Assembly: GCF_003665065.1 (NCBI RefSeq)
Contig: NZ_RCHR01000002.1
Coordinates: forward strand, 248,001 to 312,000
DNA length: 64,000 nucleotides
Direction: 5' to 3'
DNA from: Oceanobacillus piezotolerans
Lineage (GTDB): Bacteria; Bacillota; Bacilli; Bacillales; Amphibacillaceae
Shown here in pieces: positions 54,117-63,556 of this stretch (positions within the stretch are counted from its first letter, which is position 1; each line of letters opens with the position of its first letter). The notes under the pieces were generated by a model. It was not told the origin of the DNA and searched no databases. It saw only the letters and a list, made by a program, of their open reading frames with translations. The translations under genes were made by a program, and so were the position numbers.

Positions 54117-54951
54117 GCATATCCCCCTCTTGCTTCCAGCTGTTCCAATCTACTTTCTGCATTTTCTCCGCCTTTTCTATGCCGAGCATATGGCAAACAA
54201 GCGGTGCGAGCTGAAGCTGGGCTTGTACATTTTCACCAATATGAGGTGCCATACAATCCGAAAGAATAAATAACGGGACCTCTCTGTGTTCCCTCATTGT
54301 TCCGCCATGGTTGCCATAATCATCCATTCCATGGTCCGATGTCACGACAATCTGATATCCCATTTCAAGCCATATTGGAAGATAAATACCTAAAATGGTA
54401 TCGATGCGATTGACTGCACGGCGGTACTCGATTGAATTTCCCGTATACTTATGACCTTCATCATCAATATTCATGGAATGTACATACATAAAATCAGGAG
54501 CATAGGTACGGATAAGATGATGGGCATCCTGGAATAAATGAGAATCTGGATAGGTGTCATCTGAATAAAAAATGCCATGCTGAATATTATTCGATTCGTC
54601 ATGCTGAATCCGATCCTCCAACATAGAAAACGGGGCACGGTTATATAACTCACTTACCCAGTGATAAGCAGCAGCTGCCGTTGTTTTACCTGCTTTTTTT
54701 GCAAGGGAGAAGATGCTTTCTTCTTTGGAACGCTGTACAGAATAATTGGTATAAATTCCATTTTCATGTGTCGGAACACCAGTCAACAGAACTTCATACA
54801 AAGGACGGGAGTTGCTAGGAGTTTCCGATAATACTTTAAAGCGGGAAGCCAATCCCTTTTCAACAAAGTGGTTTAAAATTCCTAATTGTTGGATGGCAAT
54901 GTCATAACGACAGCCATCCAATGTAATCATAACTACTTTTTTATTGAGCAT
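54094..54951 (-). CDS. Alkaline-phosphatase-superfamily phosphodiesterase (NPP type)
   Basis: A 285-residue cytoplasmic enzyme (no signal peptide) of the nucleotide pyrophosphatase/phosphodiesterase group. Metal and nucleophile motifs: MITLDGCRYD, SETPSNSRPLY, NIDDEGHKY and VVTSDHGMDDYGNHGG. The frame opens at 55014, but AGAGGTG precedes the ATG at 54951, which overlaps the binding-protein gene by 11 bases. Its place inside an importer operon suggests it splits an imported phosphodiester or phosphonate. Substrate unknown. Confidence 0.86.
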   Translation of the reverse strand: MLNKKVVMITLDGCRYDIAIQQLGILNHFVEKGLASRFKVLSETPSNSRPLYEVLLTGVPTHENGIYTNYSVQRSKEESIFSLAKKAGKTTAAAAYHWVSELYNRAPFSMLEDRIQHDESNNIQHGIFYSDDTYPDSHLFQDAHHLIRTYAPDFMYVHSMNIDDEGHKYTGNSIEYRRAVNRIDTILGIYLPIWLEMGYQIVVTSDHGMDDYGNHGGTMREHREVPLFILSDCMAPHIGENVQAQLQLAPLVCHMLGIEKAEKMQKVDWNSWKQEGDMHEANTVE

Positions 54952-56032
54952 TGACAAGCACCTCTTGTTGCCATAGTTGTGGTAATTCAACAGCAGTTTG
55001 ATCCCACGCTGCATGGTCTTCTACCTGTTGAACATTTTCATAAGCTTCATCTGGCAATAATTTCGCCTGTACTTCTTCGGGCAGTTCTACATCACGAATT
55101 GGACGAGCGTAACCTTTTGCTAGATTGATTTGTCCTTCATCAGACAAAATATATTCTCTTGCAAGCTTAGCTGCATTTGGATTTGGTGCATGCTTGTTTA
55201 TAACCGTTGTGTATCCGCTCATTACGGATCCATCTGTCGGAATCGTTACTTCAAAGCGTTCTGGATCAATTTGGTCACGGTAATTCAACCCATTAAAGTC
55301 CCAGACAATCGCTACATCAATTTCCCCTTTTTCTAAATTGGCGATGTTTGCCTCCGCAGAAGTCATTCGACCTTGTTCTGCGATTTGTCTGAAATAGTCA
55401 ATTCCTGGCTGGATGTTTGTTTCATCTCCTCCATTAGCGATGGCTGCAGCTAACACGCCAAACTGTGCCTGTGTAGCCTTGGTTACATCTCCAACGGAAA
55501 TACTGTAATTGCCATTTGCAAGTTCTTCCCACGATGTCGGTGCTTTTTCTACATTTTGTTTGTCTGTAATAAAGGCAATTGTTCCGGTATAGCTTAACAG
55601 CCAGTGACCTTCATCATCTTTTGCCCAATCGGGAATCTCGTCCCAATAAGTGGTTTTATATGGTAAGGTAAGTCCTTTTTCTTTCGCTAACGGTCCAAAG
55701 TTAATTCCAACATCACCAATGTCCGCTGTGCCATTCTTACCTTCTGATTCAAATTTAGCTAATTCTTCTGCACTGGACATGTCTGTATCTGTCTGTGTAA
55801 TGCCATACTGTTCTTCCATTTCATCCCATGTTTCCACCCAGTTGGCCCAGGTATCAGGCATCCCAACACTAGCAATTTTTCCTTCTTGTTTCGCTTTTTC
55901 AATGATGGTTTCAAGTGAGTCATTTTCATTTGCTGTAGAGGTTTCTTCAGCTTGAGTCCCACAGCCAGCTAATGCAATAGATAATGAAAGGATTCCTGCT
56001 CCAATTAATGATTTTAGTTTTGTCTGTTTCAT
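54941..56032 (-). CDS. ABC substrate-binding lipoprotein (Fe3+/spermidine/aminoethylphosphonate type)
   Basis: A 363-residue binding protein: lipoprotein signal peptide with lipobox LAGC, then an SBP_bac-type domain (IASVGMPDTWANWVETWDEM; WDFNGLNYRDQIDPERFEV). Related to the PhnS/AfuA/PotD-like cluster D proteins, but the ligand is not assignable. GGAGGATAAACA lies before the ATG at 56032; the TTG opening at 56047 includes the SD. First gene of the seven-gene minus-strand operon. Confidence 0.88.
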   Translation of the reverse strand: MKQTKLKSLIGAGILSLSIALAGCGTQAEETSTANENDSLETIIEKAKQEGKIASVGMPDTWANWVETWDEMEEQYGITQTDTDMSSAEELAKFESEGKNGTADIGDVGINFGPLAKEKGLTLPYKTTYWDEIPDWAKDDEGHWLLSYTGTIAFITDKQNVEKAPTSWEELANGNYSISVGDVTKATQAQFGVLAAAIANGGDETNIQPGIDYFRQIAEQGRMTSAEANIANLEKGEIDVAIVWDFNGLNYRDQIDPERFEVTIPTDGSVMSGYTTVINKHAPNPNAAKLAREYILSDEGQINLAKGYARPIRDVELPEEVQAKLLPDEAYENVQQVEDHAAWDQTAVELPQLWQQEVLVNAQ

Positions 56033-56144
56033 TTGTTTATCCTCCAATTGTGTGTTTGATCGATGTTGAATAAAAAAACATGACGAAGTATGGCTTAGTA
56101 GATTAGTAGATACAGCACCTCCATATTATCTTCTTTATTATTCT

Positions 56145-56225
56145 AAACAAACATTATTTTGTTTGTTTCATTTTTGTTTAATGTTTGTTTACACTTAATA
56201 AATTAACAAACAAATATTAAGTCAA
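56145..56225 (-). promoter_or_regulatory. Promoter with repeated TTTGTTT boxes (probable DeoR operators)
   Basis: Minus-strand TTGACT (56225-56220), a 17-base spacer and TTTATT (56202-56197). The spacer holds TTTGTTTG. Downstream are more boxes: a GTTTGTTT at 56183-56190, GTTTA at 56176, and the inverted repeat AAACAAAC/GTTTGTTT (56145-56152 and 56161-56168). The rest of the gap 56033-56375 has no gene. Confidence 0.6.
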
Positions 56226-56375
56226 TATGGATAGGAAGTAAATGTTTTGTAAATATGTGTTTATATGTTTCGGTAATTACAATATTTCAATCTATTTCTC
56301 TTTTATTTTGGTATGAACTTGGAGAAATGTGGTAAAGTAAGCTCAAAACAAGTAAAAGAAAGAATGTGATTTTCG

Positions 56376-58409
56376 ATGACATCGAACCAAAAGCCTAATA
56401 AGTTAATCGCCGAGAAGTCTCCATATTTACTACAGCACGCCCATAATCCAGTTGACTGGTACCCTTGGGGAGACAAAGCATTTGAAAAGGCAAAACGAGA
56501 AAATAAACCTATTTTTCTTTCGATCGGTTATTCAACTTGCCATTGGTGTCATGTCATGGCACACGAATCCTTTGAAGACGAAGAAGTAGCTGCCCTTTTA
56601 AATGAGCACTATATCTCTATAAAAGTCGATCGTGAGGAGCGGCCAGATGTTGATTCTATTTACATGAAGGTGTGTCAGATGATGGCGGGGCACGGTGGCT
56701 GGCCTTTAACGATTTTTATGACACCAGACAAAATCCCATTCTATGCTGGGACGTATTTTCCAAAGAACAGCAAATATGGTCGTCCGGGGATTATGGAAGC
56801 CTTACAACAATTGCATAAACAATATACAGAAACCCCTGATAAAATTGATAAAATCACAGCAAGTGTGACCGATGCACTTCAAAGAACAGTAACAGCCAAA
56901 AGCGATAAACGGCTGACGAAGGATGTACTTCATGAGGCTTATCAACAACTAGGGAAGAACTTTGATTTTATTTATGGAGGATTTGGGGAGGCACCTAAAT
57001 TTCCTATGCCCCAGAATCTACTGTTTTTATTAAGGCAGTATTATTTTACGGAAAATGCTGGTGCTTTGAAAATCGTAGAGAAAACATTAAAAGATATGGT
57101 TGCTGGAGGAATCTGGGATCATATTGGGTTCGGTTTTTCCCGCTACTCTACAGATGAGGAATGGCTCGTCCCGCATTTTGAAAAGATGCTGTATGATAAT
57201 GCACTCCTGTTAATCGTGTATACAGAATGCTTTCAGATTACGAAAAATCCATTGTACAGACAAATTGCTGAACAGATTATTACCTTTATAAAAAAAGAAA
57301 TGACAAGTAAGGATGGTGCATTTTATTCGGCAATCGACGCTGATTCGGAAGGAGTGGAAGGGAAATACTATGTGTGGAGCTATGATGAAGTAATCAGAGT
57401 TTTAGGCATAGAACTGGGTGAACAGTATGCTTCCGTTTACGATATCACTCCTGAAGGCAATTTTGAGGGAAAAAATATTCCAAACTTAATTGACAATGAT
57501 GATGCAATGACCGAAGATCTTCAGATAAAGCTTGAATCTGCTCGCCAACAACTCTTGCAAGCTCGCGAACAACGTGTGTATCCTCACGTCGACGATAAAA
57601 TTTTAACAAGCTGGAATAGCATGATGATTGCAGCTCTTGCGATGGCTGGAAAGGTATTTGCCAACGATAAGTACATTAGCATGGCAGAAACAGCTCTGCA
57701 ATTTATTGAAGAAAAACTTGTTGTGGACGACCGTTTAATGGCGCGCTATCGAGACGGTGAAACCAAATACAAGGCTTATCTCGATGACTATGCCTTTCTT
57801 TTATGGGGCTATCTAGAATTATATGATGCGACATTTGCCCTCACTTATTTAGAGAAATCACGCAAGCTAGCCGACCAGATGCTGGAATTATTCTGGGATG
57901 AGGAGAATGGTGGATTTTTCTTCAGTGGAATTGATAGTGAAACATTAATTGCAAAGGATAAAGAAATCTATGATGGTGCCCTTCCTTCAGGTAACAGTGT
58001 GGCTGGTGTCATGCTTACAAGGCTTGGTCAGCTGACAGGGGAAACAAGCTATCTCGAGAATGTTGAAGAAATGTATTATACCTTTTACGATGATGTGAAA
58101 AAACAAGCTTCTGCCAGCCCCTTCTTTCTGCAAAGCTTGCAGCTGTTAGAATTCCCGACTAAAGAAGTTGTCGTACTCGGTGAAGAAAAGGAGCGCTCTT
58201 ATTTTCTTAAAAAGCTTCAAGCAGATTTTTTACCAGATGCATCTGTATTAACTGCAGATCAACCTGGAAAATTAGTTAAAACTGCTCCTTATGCCTCTTC
58301 CTATAAGCAATTAGGCAGTGACATCACCGTTTATGTATGTGAAAACTTCGCCTGCCATCAGCCTACAACCAATCTAGAAAAAGCTTTTAATATGATTAAA
58401 GAAAAATGA
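56376..58409 (+). CDS. yyaL: YyaL/DUF255 thioredoxin-fold and (alpha/alpha)6-barrel protein
   Basis: A 677-residue protein of the YyaL/SPATA20 family. N-terminal thioredoxin-like DUF255 domain (about 5-165) with [20 protein letters not shown] and [14 protein letters not shown], then a long six-hairpin glycosidase-like domain (about 190-590; [35 protein letters not shown]). Function not established. The start ATG lies early in the DUF255 domain ([20 protein letters not shown]) as expected. Single gene with terminator. Confidence 0.93.
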   Translation: MTSNQKPNKLIAEKSPYLLQHAHNPVDWYPWGDKAFEKAKRENKPIFLSIGYSTCHWCHVMAHESFEDEEVAALLNEHYISIKVDREERPDVDSIYMKVCQMMAGHGGWPLTIFMTPDKIPFYAGTYFPKNSKYGRPGIMEALQQLHKQYTETPDKIDKITASVTDALQRTVTAKSDKRLTKDVLHEAYQQLGKNFDFIYGGFGEAPKFPMPQNLLFLLRQYYFTENAGALKIVEKTLKDMVAGGIWDHIGFGFSRYSTDEEWLVPHFEKMLYDNALLLIVYTECFQITKNPLYRQIAEQIITFIKKEMTSKDGAFYSAIDADSEGVEGKYYVWSYDEVIRVLGIELGEQYASVYDITPEGNFEGKNIPNLIDNDDAMTEDLQIKLESARQQLLQAREQRVYPHVDDKILTSWNSMMIAALAMAGKVFANDKYISMAETALQFIEEKLVVDDRLMARYRDGETKYKAYLDDYAFLLWGYLELYDATFALTYLEKSRKLADQMLELFWDEENGGFFFSGIDSETLIAKDKEIYDGALPSGNSVAGVMLTRLGQLTGETSYLENVEEMYYTFYDDVKKQASASPFFLQSLQLLEFPTKEVVVLGEEKERSYFLKKLQADFLPDASVLTADQPGKLVKTAPYASSYKQLGSDITVYVCENFACHQPTTNLEKAFNMIKEK

Positions 58410-58434
58410 CGCTTATCCATGCGTCATTTTTCTT
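58404..58434 (+). terminator. Terminator of yyaL
   Basis: Nine-bp stem AAATGACGC/GCGTCATTT (58404-58412 and 58421-58429) overlapping the stop codon, then a T run. Confidence 0.9.
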
Positions 58435-58470
58435 ACCAAGTCCCTGTGCTCATAAGCCATATATATCTAT

Positions 58471-58710
58471 TTACCGATTCGCAAAGAATTCCTCTGCTTT
58501 TTCCAAGAACACCTCTTGGTCTGGCGTTAAATCATATTCTTCTTCAATTGCAGACACTGGGCAAACCGCCTTGCATGCACCACAATCAATACAAATATCT
58601 GGATCAATATAAAATTGATCAGGACCTTCTTCTATACAATCAACAGGGCAAACACTCACACATTCGCCTGCTTTTTCAGACTGACAGGCTTCTAAAATCA
58701 CGAATGCCAT
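58471..58710 (-). CDS. Ferredoxin with two Fe-S cluster motifs
   Basis: A 79-residue low-potential electron carrier. The first cluster motif is C-x7-C-x3-C-x3-C (CQSEKAGECVSVCPVDC), the spacing seen in 7Fe ferredoxins; the second is the canonical CIDCGACKAVCP. The C-terminal acidic helix (LTPDQEVFLEKAEEFF) is common in Bacillales. SD AAGGAGG precedes the ATG. No partner oxidoreductase is adjacent. Confidence 0.93.
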   Translation of the reverse strand: MAFVILEACQSEKAGECVSVCPVDCIEEGPDQFYIDPDICIDCGACKAVCPVSAIEEEYDLTPDQEVFLEKAEEFFANR

Positions 58711-58929
58711 CTATATGTACCTCCTTGTATTCTAAATAGTGACTCTATTAAATGATAAAGCTTTCAATCGTACAAGTAAACCCATTGGCTCGAATTCATG
58801 CTGAAACCTGAATCCTAAACTGCGAAATTTATCGGAAAATGGTTGGACATTAGTGCTTTTCTTGTAAACTTAGCAAAAACACTGTAAACTTTTGCATTCA
58901 ACAAAATACGACAATAGAATAGCTGGAAC

Positions 58930-58957
58930 AAAAAATGGACCCTCCAAAGAGAGTCCA
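58930..58957 (-). terminator. Terminator of topB
   Basis: Short stem TGGAC-CTC/GAG-GTCCA (58936-58957) and a T6 run on the minus strand. The stretch 58711-58929 holds no gene. Confidence 0.78.
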
Positions 58958-58962
58958 CCTAT

Positions 58963-61134
58963 CTATTTCTTCAGCTTAGCCAATGCATCAGCCAACGCAT
59001 TATTCTTAAAATCGTCATCCTGCTTCTTCAAATATTTATTAATATCCTTCTTCGATACTTTGCCCTGTTTATCCTTCTGTCTACGTTGATTAAAGGTAGA
59101 CAGTTTTTCACGGTGGCCACATTTACACATAAACATCTGCCCATCGCCTTCCCCACGGAGCTCCATTCGTTTATGACAGTTCGGACAGCGGGCATTCGTT
59201 TGCTTGGCAATGTTCTTCTTGTGACCACAGGATCGATCCTGACAGACAAGCATCCGTCCATGCTTGTTCTTCACTTCAAGCATCAGCTTGCCGCATTCTG
59301 GACATTTTGTACCTGTCATGTTGTCATGTTTAAACTTCTCGTCACTGTTTTTAATCTCTAAAACAATTTGTTTCGTATAACCTTTGATTTCTGAGATGAA
59401 CTTCTCTTTCTTAAGCTTGCCATCTGCAATGGCCTGCAGCTTTTGCTCCCATTCTGCCGTCAATGCTGGTGAACGCAAATCAGCTGGAACAAGATCAAGC
59501 ACTTGGCGACCTTTCGAAGTTAAGAAAATATGCTTGCCTTTTTGCTCAATATACATCGTATTGAACAACTTCTCGATAATATCGGCACGTGTCGCGACAG
59601 TTCCGATTCCGCCTGCTTGATTTATCGTTTTTGCTAAGTGCTTTTCATCTGAACTCATATATTTTACCGGATTTTCCATTGCTTGCAGCAAGGCGCCCTC
59701 TGTAAAATGCTCTGGCGGCTTTGTTTCGCCTTCCGTCAATTTCGTTTGCAATCCCGTAAACGTATCACCCTTCTCTATTGCAGGCAAACGCTGGTCGTCC
59801 TGTGCATCGTCATCTTCAAAGCGATTGTCATATATTTCCTTCCAGCCTGCTTTCTTGACGATTTTCCCTTTTGCCACAAAGCGTTCTCCAGCAATATCTG
59901 CTATTACAGTTGTTTGCTCATATTCATATGGATCAGACAATACCGCTAAGAAACGTTTTACAACTAAGTCATATATCTTGCGTTCCTTGTCATCCAGGTC
60001 TGATAAATAGACACGCTCTTCTGTTGGAATAATCGCATGGTGATCGGATACTTTAGCATTATCCACGACTGCTTTAGAAAGCTTTAAGTCTTTCTGTAAA
60101 ATCTTTCCTGCTGCTTGTTTGTATTCATCGACTCCACATGCTTTGACACGGTCCTTCAATGTTGGAACAATATCGGTTGTTATCACGCGTGAATCCGTAC
60201 GTGGATAAGTTAATACTTTATGATGCTCATAAAGACGCTGCATAATTGACAATGTCTGCTTCCCGCTAAAATTGAAAATTCGGTTTGCATCACGCTGCAA
60301 TTCTGTTAAATCATAAAGTTGTGGTGCGAATTTCTTCTTATAAGATTTTGCAATATCCACTACTTTTGCAGGTTTTCCCTTCACTTGCCCAAGTAATGCA
60401 TCTGCTTTCTCCTTAGAAAAAATACGTGAGTTGTTTTTCTCATTTTGCCAAACCAGCTTAAAGCCTTTATTCGTCTTCGCTTCAATACCGTAAAACTTCT
60501 GCGGCTTAAACTCCCTAATTTCCTGTTCACGCGCCGCTACCATCGCAAGTGTCGGGGTTTGCACGCGGCCAGTTGAAAGCTGTGCATTAAATTTTGTCGT
60601 TAGTGCACGAGTCGCATTCAATCCAACGTACCAATCCGCCTCAGAACGGGCAACAGCCGAAGCATAGAGATTTTCATATTGCTTGCCTGGCTTCAATTGA
60701 TTAAATCCATCCCGAATCGCTTTATCGGTAACAGAAGAAATCCAAAGGCGTTTCACCGGCTTTTTGACATGTGCTTTTTCTAAAATCCAACGAGCAACAA
60801 GCTCCCCTTCCCGTCCAGCATCTGTTGCAATAACTACTTCCCCAACATCTTTACGATTTAGTTGTGTTTTAACAGCACTGAATTGCTTGCCTGTTTTTTT
60901 CATAACAACAAGCTTTAAATGATTTGGAAGCATTGGTAACTTATCCAAGCGCCACTCTTTATATTTCTCATCATAGGCTTCTGGGTCTGCTAATGTAACA
61001 AGATGCCCCAACGCCCATGTAACGATATATTTTTGTCCTTCCAAATAGCCGTTTCCTTTTTTACTGCACTTCAACACACGTGCAATATCACGGCCAACGG
61101 AAGGTTTCTCTGCAAGTACTAAAGTTTTGCTCAT
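58963..61134 (-). CDS. topB: DNA topoisomerase III
   Basis: Type IA topoisomerase of 723 residues that unlinks single-stranded crossings. Toprim domain with VLAEKPSVGRD and the acidic TDAGREGELVARWI; active-site tyrosine region VLTYPRTDSRVI; decatenation core RVQTPTLAMVAAREQEIREF. Two C-terminal zinc ribbons (CPECGKLMLEV; CPNCHKRMELR) and a Lys-rich tail. AAAGGAGA precedes the ATG at 61134. The frame stays open to an ATG at 61230, adding 32 residues with a CPNC motif; that extension lacks a good SD. Confidence 0.96.
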   Translation of the reverse strand: MSKTLVLAEKPSVGRDIARVLKCSKKGNGYLEGQKYIVTWALGHLVTLADPEAYDEKYKEWRLDKLPMLPNHLKLVVMKKTGKQFSAVKTQLNRKDVGEVVIATDAGREGELVARWILEKAHVKKPVKRLWISSVTDKAIRDGFNQLKPGKQYENLYASAVARSEADWYVGLNATRALTTKFNAQLSTGRVQTPTLAMVAAREQEIREFKPQKFYGIEAKTNKGFKLVWQNEKNNSRIFSKEKADALLGQVKGKPAKVVDIAKSYKKKFAPQLYDLTELQRDANRIFNFSGKQTLSIMQRLYEHHKVLTYPRTDSRVITTDIVPTLKDRVKACGVDEYKQAAGKILQKDLKLSKAVVDNAKVSDHHAIIPTEERVYLSDLDDKERKIYDLVVKRFLAVLSDPYEYEQTTVIADIAGERFVAKGKIVKKAGWKEIYDNRFEDDDAQDDQRLPAIEKGDTFTGLQTKLTEGETKPPEHFTEGALLQAMENPVKYMSSDEKHLAKTINQAGGIGTVATRADIIEKLFNTMYIEQKGKHIFLTSKGRQVLDLVPADLRSPALTAEWEQKLQAIADGKLKKEKFISEIKGYTKQIVLEIKNSDEKFKHDNMTGTKCPECGKLMLEVKNKHGRMLVCQDRSCGHKKNIAKQTNARCPNCHKRMELRGEGDGQMFMCKCGHREKLSTFNQRRQKDKQGKVSKKDINKYLKKQDDDFKNNALADALAKLKK

Positions 61135-61367
61135 GTAGAATTCTCCTTTAAAAACATCTATTGTTACTTTACCACAGTTGGGACATCTATGCAGAGCTAA
61201 TCCTATCTTTTTTTGAGTGCGTATTGCCATTAAATCACCATATCAGTGAAGCCTCTTACACTCATATCGTTTAGTACCCATTATGTTGCCCTTCTCCAAT
61301 TTTAAAGCACACCACGAATGTTGTTGCCATACACTATGTTAGATTCTCTGTAAAGGACTGAATCGAT

Positions 61368-61994
61368 ATGCTCATCTTTATTGGATTATTGTTATTAGTC
61401 ATTGCAGTTAGTATCGATAGCTTTGGAGTAGGAGTAACATACGGCATGCAAAAAATCAGGGTACCAGTTATTGCTTTAATCATTATTATGGTCTGTTCCG
61501 GTGCCGTACTCTTAACTTCCATGTTGTTAGGAAATGTGCTTGAAATGTTTCTCTCCGTAGAGATTGCGAAAATGATCGGAGGATTTATCCTAATCACCAT
61601 TGGATTATTTTCACTCGCCAACCTGATTATTGCCAATATCAAAAAGAAAAAACAAGGGTCAGAAGCTCAACCAACGAGTAGGTTTGGTGAAATCACTACA
61701 GTGCTTGCCACTCCTGATAAAGCCGATCTAGATAATTCTGGAACCATCTCTGTCAGTGAGGCACTGCTGCTTGGATTTGCCCTAGCTCTCGATGCATTTG
61801 GTGCAGGAATTGGAGCGTCTTTACTTGGTTACTCTCCAATTATTACGGCTGTTCTTATTGCAGGAATGAGTGGTATTTTTCTCTCATTCGGCATGAGAAT
61901 TGGGTTGTTATTGGCGAAGAATAAAAAGCTTCAAAAATTATCATTTCTTCCTCCGACCTTGCTTATTGGGCTTGGTATATTAAATCTGATTTAA
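61368..61994 (+). CDS. ytaF: Sporulation membrane protein YtaF (MntP-like)
   Basis: Membrane protein of 208 residues with six helices in two repeats; each repeat begins with an Asp-containing motif (AVSIDSFGVGVTYGM and ALALDAFGAGIGASL). It belongs to the YtaF branch of the MntP-type exporters. The central loop ATPDKADLDNSGTISVSEAL is diagnostic of YtaF and looks like a calcium-binding EF-hand-type segment. SD AAAGGA precedes the ATG. A role in sporulation is known only from family naming. Confidence 0.9.
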   Translation: MLIFIGLLLLVIAVSIDSFGVGVTYGMQKIRVPVIALIIIMVCSGAVLLTSMLLGNVLEMFLSVEIAKMIGGFILITIGLFSLANLIIANIKKKKQGSEAQPTSRFGEITTVLATPDKADLDNSGTISVSEALLLGFALALDAFGAGIGASLLGYSPIITAVLIAGMSGIFLSFGMRIGLLLAKNKKLQKLSFLPPTLLIGLGILNLI

Positions 61995-62067
61995 TTTCGA
62001 ATATTCTAACCATCAATAGATTTACCTGTGATACACTGGAGGCAAAAAGAGAGTTTCGAGGTGGATC

Positions 62068-62238
62068 ATGAAAAAGGATTCTTTTACGATAATAACGGTT
62101 ATTATTCTTGCATTCGTATCCATGTTCACAGGGGAAATCGTAACGATGGTTATGCTTGGATTCATTTTAATTAGTTTACAAAATATCCACAACACGTTAA
62201 AGGAACTGCTTGTTTTACAACAGGAGAAACAAGACTAG
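62068..62238 (+). CDS. Small membrane protein, 56 residues
   Basis: Short gene starting MKKDSFTIITVIILAFVSMF, with one or two hydrophobic helices (about 6-18 and 23-38) and a hydrophilic C-terminal tail with LKELLVLQQEKQD. SD GAGGTGG lies 4 bases before the ATG at 62068, and a strong terminator follows the TAG. It lies 73 bases after ytaF on the same strand. No family recognised. Confidence 0.72.
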   Translation: MKKDSFTIITVIILAFVSMFTGEIVTMVMLGFILISLQNIHNTLKELLVLQQEKQD

Positions 62239-62248
62239 TTCTTAAGAT

Positions 62249-62280
62249 AAAACGCTAAGCGCTTGAAGGCTTAGCGTTTT
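62249..62280. terminator. Bidirectional terminator
   Basis: Perfect 12-bp stem AAAACGCTAAGC/GCTTAGCGTTTT (62249-62260 and 62269-62280) between convergent genes, T tract on the plus strand. Confidence 0.92.
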
Positions 62281-62284
62281 TCTG

Positions 62285-63076
62285 TTATAAAGCTTTGACT
62301 AATCCACCATCCACCACTAATGTCTGTCCAGTAATATACGTATTTGCGGCTGATGCTAAAAAGACAACTGGTTTTGCGAATTCTTCTGGTTGGCCAAAGC
62401 GGCCCATTGGAATGCTTAATTCAGATTCCTCCATCAATTCCTCCGCCGAAATTCCAGCTTTGTCTGCATTCAATTGATTAAGCTGAATGATCCGGTCTGT
62501 TTTTATCGTTCCCGGTCCAACCGTATTGACTAAAATATTATATTCACTTAATTCTTGTGCCAGTGACTTGGATAAACCAACAATCCCCGGCCGCATTGTA
62601 TTCGATAACACCAAATTGTCGAGGCTTTGCTTAATGGAAGAGGATGCGATATTAACAATCGCTCCCCGGTTTTGTTTTCTCATATGAGGTACAACCGCTC
62701 GTATTGTACGAACAAAGCTTAATAAGTTCAGTTCAAATGCATGATACCAATCCTTATCAGTCATATCTAAAAATCTTCCCGCCGGTGGGCCGCCTGTATT
62801 ATTAATTAGTATATCTACCGTTCCGTTCCATTCGACTGCCTTTTCGACAAGATTCGTTATATCATCTGCATTTTTCATATCACAGACAGCCCAATCAATA
62901 TTGGCATTCCCTGTTTCTTTTTTTAATTCTTCTGCCGTTTCTTCTAGCGATTCTATGGTCCTACTGCTTAGTAATACATGGGCACCCTCACGCGCAAATT
63001 CAGTTGCAATTGCTTTTCCTAAGCCCTTGCTTGCAGCTGTTACAATAACTGACTTCCCTTGTAAACCTAAATCCAT
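62285..63076 (-). CDS. SDR-family oxidoreductase with altered catalytic motif
   Basis: Short-chain dehydrogenase of 263 residues with the cofactor motif [12 protein letters not shown] and NNTGGP. The catalytic Ser region is present (NIASSSIK), but where YxxxK is expected the protein reads [14 protein letters not shown], so Tyr and Lys are replaced (by Ser and Arg in my alignment). Such LSN..R variants form a recognisable SDR subgroup. The frame opens at 63115, but AAGGGGAG precedes the ATG at 63076. Monocistronic; reaction unknown. Confidence 0.87.
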   Translation of the reverse strand: MDLGLQGKSVIVTAASKGLGKAIATEFAREGAHVLLSSRTIESLEETAEELKKETGNANIDWAVCDMKNADDITNLVEKAVEWNGTVDILINNTGGPPAGRFLDMTDKDWYHAFELNLLSFVRTIRAVVPHMRKQNRGAIVNIASSSIKQSLDNLVLSNTMRPGIVGLSKSLAQELSEYNILVNTVGPGTIKTDRIIQLNQLNADKAGISAEELMEESELSIPMGRFGQPEEFAKPVVFLASAANTYITGQTLVVDGGLVKAL

Positions 63077-63201
63077 CCTACAACTCCCCTTTGGTCTTTT
63101 AATTGTTATATCCACATTATAATTGGCTCAGAAGTAGATTCCAAATATTCTTTGTTCTTTGTCTTCTGAAAAACACTTACTTGACACCTATGTCCAGAAC
63201 A

Positions 63202-63501
63202 AAGGCGTAAGCGCCCGTTTAGCAACGTACAAACTGGAGCGCTCCGCAATGAGATAAAGGAAACATGCCCCTTTAGGGGTATGCCGACGTTGGCGAAAGC
63301 CGTTTTTAGTCGGCACTTCCTTTAACTTGATTAATGAAGTTCAACTATGTTGAACGTTATCGTAGTGGAGGAGTGTGAAGTTTGGGACTGCGCAATGCTC
63401 GTCCCACTAAAAGATCTGCTAGTTGCTGGGAGCTGGAGCCGGACGTGGCTTTTCTTAATGATAAGAAATATCCACAGGTCGTTCATTTTATAATTTCCTA
63501 G
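63202..63501. repeat. Modular dispersed repeat, copy C (300 bp)
   Basis: Same organisation as copy B with one change in the first stem (GGCGTAAGCGCC). The middle differs: after GCCGACGTTGGC a 60-base segment with TTGAAC/GTTCAA-like pairing replaces the corresponding part of B. The right end CCTAG is again five bases from the A tract of the next gene's terminator. Confidence 0.92.
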
Positions 63502-63506
63502 ACTAC

Positions 63507-63550
63507 AAAAAATCGCCTGGGAATGATATTTAACTTCACCCAGGCGAATT
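63507..63550 (-). terminator. Terminator of the AEC transporter gene
   Basis: Eleven-bp stem with one bulge, AATCGCCTGGG/CCCAGGCGAATT (63511-63521 and 63539-63550), with a T6 run on the minus strand. Confidence 0.85.
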
Positions 63551-63556
63551 TTAATT

